DNA of 64,000 nt from DASSUW01 sp963849695 (lineage in GTDB: Bacteria > Actinomycetota > Thermoleophilia > Solirubrobacterales > Solirubrobacteraceae), in assembly GCA_963849695.1 (NCBI GenBank), contig CAWKIT010000040.1:7401-71400 (forward strand), given 5' to 3'. A model generated the notes under the pieces. It had not been told where the DNA came from. It was given only the letters and a program-made list of their open reading frames with translations, and made no database searches. The first letter of the stretch is position 1. Every line of letters starts with the position of its first letter. The position numbers were made by a program, and so were the translations under genes. Below are positions 61,345-64,000 of this stretch, one piece after another.

Positions 61345-62697
61345 ATGACGACCATCGAATCCGTGCCATCGCTGGGAGAGGGGTTCTCGGGCGAGCTGCT
61401 CACACCGGGCGACCCGGGCTACGACGCGGCGCGCATGATCCACAACGGCCTGATCGACAAGCGGCCCGCGCTCATCGCGCGGTGCCGGAACACCGCCGAC
61501 GTCGTCGACGCGGTGAACGCCGCCAGGGACGCCGGCCTCGAGCTCTCGGTGCGCGGCGGCGGGCACAACGTCGCCGGCAAGGCGGTCACCGAAGGCGGGC
61601 TGATGATCGACCTTTCTCTTATGCGGGGCATCCACGTCGATCCCGAGCGGCACACGGCCCGCGCTCAGGGCGGCGTCACGGTCCGGGAACTCGATCGCGC
61701 CACCGGCGTCTTCGGCCTCGCGACGCCGAGCGGCGTCGTCTCGAGCACCGGGATCGCCGGGCTCACCCTCGGGGGCGGGCTCGGCTGGCTGATGAGTCGC
61801 TACGGGCTTGCGATCGACAACCTCCACTCCGTCGAGCTCGTGCTCGCATCCGGGGAGGTGACGACAGCCAATGATGAGGCCGACCCGGGCCTGTTCTGGG
61901 CGATCCGCGGAGGCGGCGGCAACTTCGGTGTGATCACGTCGATCGAGCTCCGCGTGCACCCGGTGCCGAACGTGCTCAGCGGACCGGTCCTGCACACGGT
62001 CGACGCGGCGCCCGAGCTCCTGTCGTTCTACCGCGACTTCTCCTCGGACCTACCCGACGAGCTCAGCACGCAGGCCGCGTTCCTGCACGCGCCCGACGGA
62101 TCGGGCGCCAAGCTCTGCGGGGTGGCGATCTGCCACTGCGGGCAGGACCCCGAGCGGGCCGAGGCGGACCTTCTTCCCCTGCGCACCTTCGGCTCCCCGA
62201 TCGCCGACATGGTGCAGCGCGTGCCCTACCCGGTCGCGAACACCGGACTGGACTGGCTGTTCAACCCCGGAACGCTCAGTTACTGGAAGTCGGCCTTCTT
62301 CTCCGAGCTGTCCGACGAGGCGATCGCCGTGCTGCACGACGCCTTCGAACGAGCCCCGACGGACCTGTGCGCGCTGGCGATCGAGGACTTCCACGGCGCG
62401 GTCACGCGCGTCGAGCCGACCGCGACGGCCTACCCGCACCGCGAGCCGGGGCACAACCTGCTGCTCATCTCGCAGTGGACCGACCCCGCGGACACCGATC
62501 GAGGCATCGCATGGGCGCGCACGACCTTCGAGGAGCTCGCGCCGCATATGGCCGAGCGCTCCTACACGAACTACCTGCCGGCAGACGACCATGACCGGGT
62601 CCGTGAGGCCTACGGCGTCAACTACGACCGTCTCGTCGAGCTCAAGCGACGCTACGACCCCGACAACCTCTTCCACCTGAACCAGAACATCTCATAG
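61345..62697 (+). CDS. Berberine-bridge/6-hydroxynicotine-oxidase-type FAD oxidoreductase
   Basis: A 450-residue FAD enzyme of the PCMH/BBE family. The FAD-binding stretches are LSVRGGGHNVAGKAVTEGGL and GGVTVRELDRATGVFGLATP, with the second Gly-rich GIAGLTLGGGLGWLMSRYGL. The His in GGGHNVAG is the usual 8-alpha-histidyl FAD link. The second, cysteinyl link of true BBE enzymes (GxC) is replaced by GLGWL, so single attachment is likely. The BBE domain ends with RVREAYGVNYDRLVELKRRY. Substrate unknown; divergent from the LAL regulator. Confidence 0.9.
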   Translation: MTTIESVPSLGEGFSGELLTPGDPGYDAARMIHNGLIDKRPALIARCRNTADVVDAVNAARDAGLELSVRGGGHNVAGKAVTEGGLMIDLSLMRGIHVDPERHTARAQGGVTVRELDRATGVFGLATPSGVVSSTGIAGLTLGGGLGWLMSRYGLAIDNLHSVELVLASGEVTTANDEADPGLFWAIRGGGGNFGVITSIELRVHPVPNVLSGPVLHTVDAAPELLSFYRDFSSDLPDELSTQAAFLHAPDGSGAKLCGVAICHCGQDPERAEADLLPLRTFGSPIADMVQRVPYPVANTGLDWLFNPGTLSYWKSAFFSELSDEAIAVLHDAFERAPTDLCALAIEDFHGAVTRVEPTATAYPHREPGHNLLLISQWTDPADTDRGIAWARTTFEELAPHMAERSYTNYLPADDHDRVREAYGVNYDRLVELKRRYDPDNLFHLNQNIS

Positions 62698-62774
62698 CCG
62701 GCCCGGAGCAACTCCCGGTACCTGCTGGCGGGAATGTGACGGGCACCGGCACCGTCTTAAGTGGCGTGCGAGCG

Positions 62775-63989
62775 ATGACTGACCGCATCGAGGTGGTGAT
62801 CGTCGGTGCCGGTCAGGCCGGTCTCGCGGTCAGCCACGAGCTCACGCGGGCCGGCGTCCCCCACGTCGTACTCGAGCGAGGTCGGGTCGGTCAGAGCTGG
62901 CGGAAGCGCTGGGACAGCTTCTGCCTGGTCACGCCGAACTGGTTCCTCCGGCTACCCGGACATCCCTACGACGGCGGCGACCCCGACGGGTTCATGCTCC
63001 GCGACGAGATCGTGGCGCACCTCGAGCGTTACGCGGTCAAAGCGCCGGTCCGGGAAGGTGTCGAGGTCACCGAGCTGGGACCGGGGCCCAACGGGGGGCT
63101 CCTGCTGAAGACCTCGGCCGGTGAGCTCGTGGCCAGGACGGTGGTCCTCAGCACCGGTGCCTTCCAGCGCTCCTATCGCCCGGCGGCAGCGGCCACGCTT
63201 CCTCCTGACCTGCTTCAGATCGATGTCGAGGATTACCGCAACCCGAGCGACCTCGCTCCGGGCCCGGTCCTGGTCGTTGGCAGTGGCCAGTCCGGCTGTC
63301 AGATCGCAGAGGAGCTCCACCACGCGGGCCGCGAGGTCTTCCTGGCCTGCGGGCGGGCTTCGTGGTTCCCCCGCAGGCTGGGCGACCGGGACCTCGCCTG
63401 GTGGGCGAATGAGACAGGCTTTCTCGACGCTCCGCTCAGCTCGTTGCCAAGCCCGGCCGCCCGGCTGGCCGCCAACGTGCAGGCGACGGGGGTTGGCGGG
63501 GGCCACGACCTGCACTACCGAACGCTACGGAAGCTGGGCGTCAGCCTGCTCGGGCATTTCCTCGGCGCCGACGGCCGGCGCGCCAGCTTCGCGCCGGACC
63601 TCGGCGAGAGCGTCGCCTGGGGCGATGAGCGCAACGCGCAGCTCATGGATCTGGTCGAAAAGCTGGTCGCCGGACGCGGACTGCCGCGGCCGGAGAGACC
63701 CGAACTCGAGCCGTTCAACGGCGAAGCTCCCGAGGAGCTGAACCTGAGCGGCTTTGGTGCCGTCGTCTTCGCGGGTGGCTTTCGGCCCGACTACGAGTCC
63801 TGGGTCCGCTTCCCGGGCGCGTTCGACGAGCTCGGCTTCCCGGTCCACGAGGAGGGGGCGAGCACAGTCGTGCGAGGCCTCTATTTCGTCGGAGTCCACT
63901 TCCTCCGCAAGCGCAAGTCATCGCTGCTGAACGGGGTCGGCGAAGACGCCGCCATCGTCGCCCGTCAGATCGCCGCGCGACAGGTCTGA
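62775..63989 (+). CDS. Flavin-containing monooxygenase-type NAD(P)-binding protein
   Basis: A 404-residue two-dinucleotide-domain flavoprotein. The FAD motif is VVIVGAGQAGLAVSHELTRA, the second NADPH motif is VLVVGSGQSGCQIAEELHHA, and GFRPDYE with GLYFVGVHFLRKRKSSLLNG is typical. The FMO fingerprint FxGxxxHxxxY is not present, so it is of the YdeN/thioredoxin-reductase-like branch. ATG 62775 was chosen over GTG 62766. It follows the FAD oxidase by 77 bases and may be in the same unit. Confidence 0.87.
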   Translation: MTDRIEVVIVGAGQAGLAVSHELTRAGVPHVVLERGRVGQSWRKRWDSFCLVTPNWFLRLPGHPYDGGDPDGFMLRDEIVAHLERYAVKAPVREGVEVTELGPGPNGGLLLKTSAGELVARTVVLSTGAFQRSYRPAAAATLPPDLLQIDVEDYRNPSDLAPGPVLVVGSGQSGCQIAEELHHAGREVFLACGRASWFPRRLGDRDLAWWANETGFLDAPLSSLPSPAARLAANVQATGVGGGHDLHYRTLRKLGVSLLGHFLGADGRRASFAPDLGESVAWGDERNAQLMDLVEKLVAGRGLPRPERPELEPFNGEAPEELNLSGFGAVVFAGGFRPDYESWVRFPGAFDELGFPVHEEGASTVVRGLYFVGVHFLRKRKSSLLNGVGEDAAIVARQIAARQV

Positions 63990-64000
63990 CCGGCCGCGTG

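Overview
The window is about 70% GC throughout. It has dense gene packing, many GTG starts and many 4-base stop/start overlaps (ATGA, GTGA, TTGA). Gene content points to a deep-branching actinobacterium of the Thermoleophilia/Solirubrobacterales type: type IV pilus genes beside aroC, an aroK-aroB fusion, DUF3866, a DipZ-type redox protein, an F420-type luciferase-like oxidoreductase, a SigB/SigF-type sigma factor and DUF1707/DUF4190 proteins. This is inferred from gene content and order; no rRNA or species marker was tested.

Layout. 0-1.6 kb: end of a type IV pilus operon (pilN tail, pilO, a membrane-anchored partner), closed by a 13-bp hairpin. 1.7-5.8 kb: shikimate operon aroC, aroKB, aroQ, then an Xaa-Pro peptidase. 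5.9-9.8 kb: an accessory patch with a decayed Ca-repeat surface protein, dodecin, a DUF1707 membrane protein and two frameshifted genes. 9.9-13.9 kb: efp-nusB-xseB-ispA-dxs, linking translation elongation, transcription antitermination and isoprenoid precursor supply. 14-16 kb: secreted protein and a divergent ArsR/SRPBCC locus with a shared operator. 16-24.3 kb: tlyA-nadK, an M23 peptidase, recN, an M14 carboxypeptidase, pyrG. 24.3-27.6 kb: M20 peptidase, DUF3866, Nudix, secreted protein. 27.8-37.5 kb: xer recombinase, deoB, mutM, glutaredoxin, recO, ppdK, dgt, dnaG. 37.5-42.4 kb: HTH-HNH protein, tRNA-Asn, NTF2-like protein, stress sigma factor, a subtilase-GAF gene pair. 42.4-53 kb: ParB-like protein, methyltransferase plus AlkZ-like protein, glycosyltransferase plus LLM oxidoreductase, metallopeptidase, two MFS carriers, truncated XRE regulator, ATP-grasp ligase. 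53-58 kb: DipZ-like protein and a large ExeM/NucH-type secreted nuclease, then tRNA-Ile(CAT). 58-64 kb: LAL-type LuxR regulator divergent from a berberine-bridge-type oxidase and a flavin monooxygenase.

Three window-wide patterns stand out. (1) Single-base frame breaks are concentrated in poorly conserved genes while long housekeeping genes are intact. (2) A short repeat around GAATCCACCGATCCCC sits in three intergenic spots between 25.4 and 31 kb, once as a 165-bp fold-back. (3) Many genes have a TANNNT box 6-8 bases before the start codon, suggesting widespread leaderless transcription. No CRISPR array, transposase, prophage or clear new defence locus was found. The strongest candidate for an undescribed module is the coupled cytoplasmic subtilase and GAF-domain gene pair downstream of the stress sigma factor.
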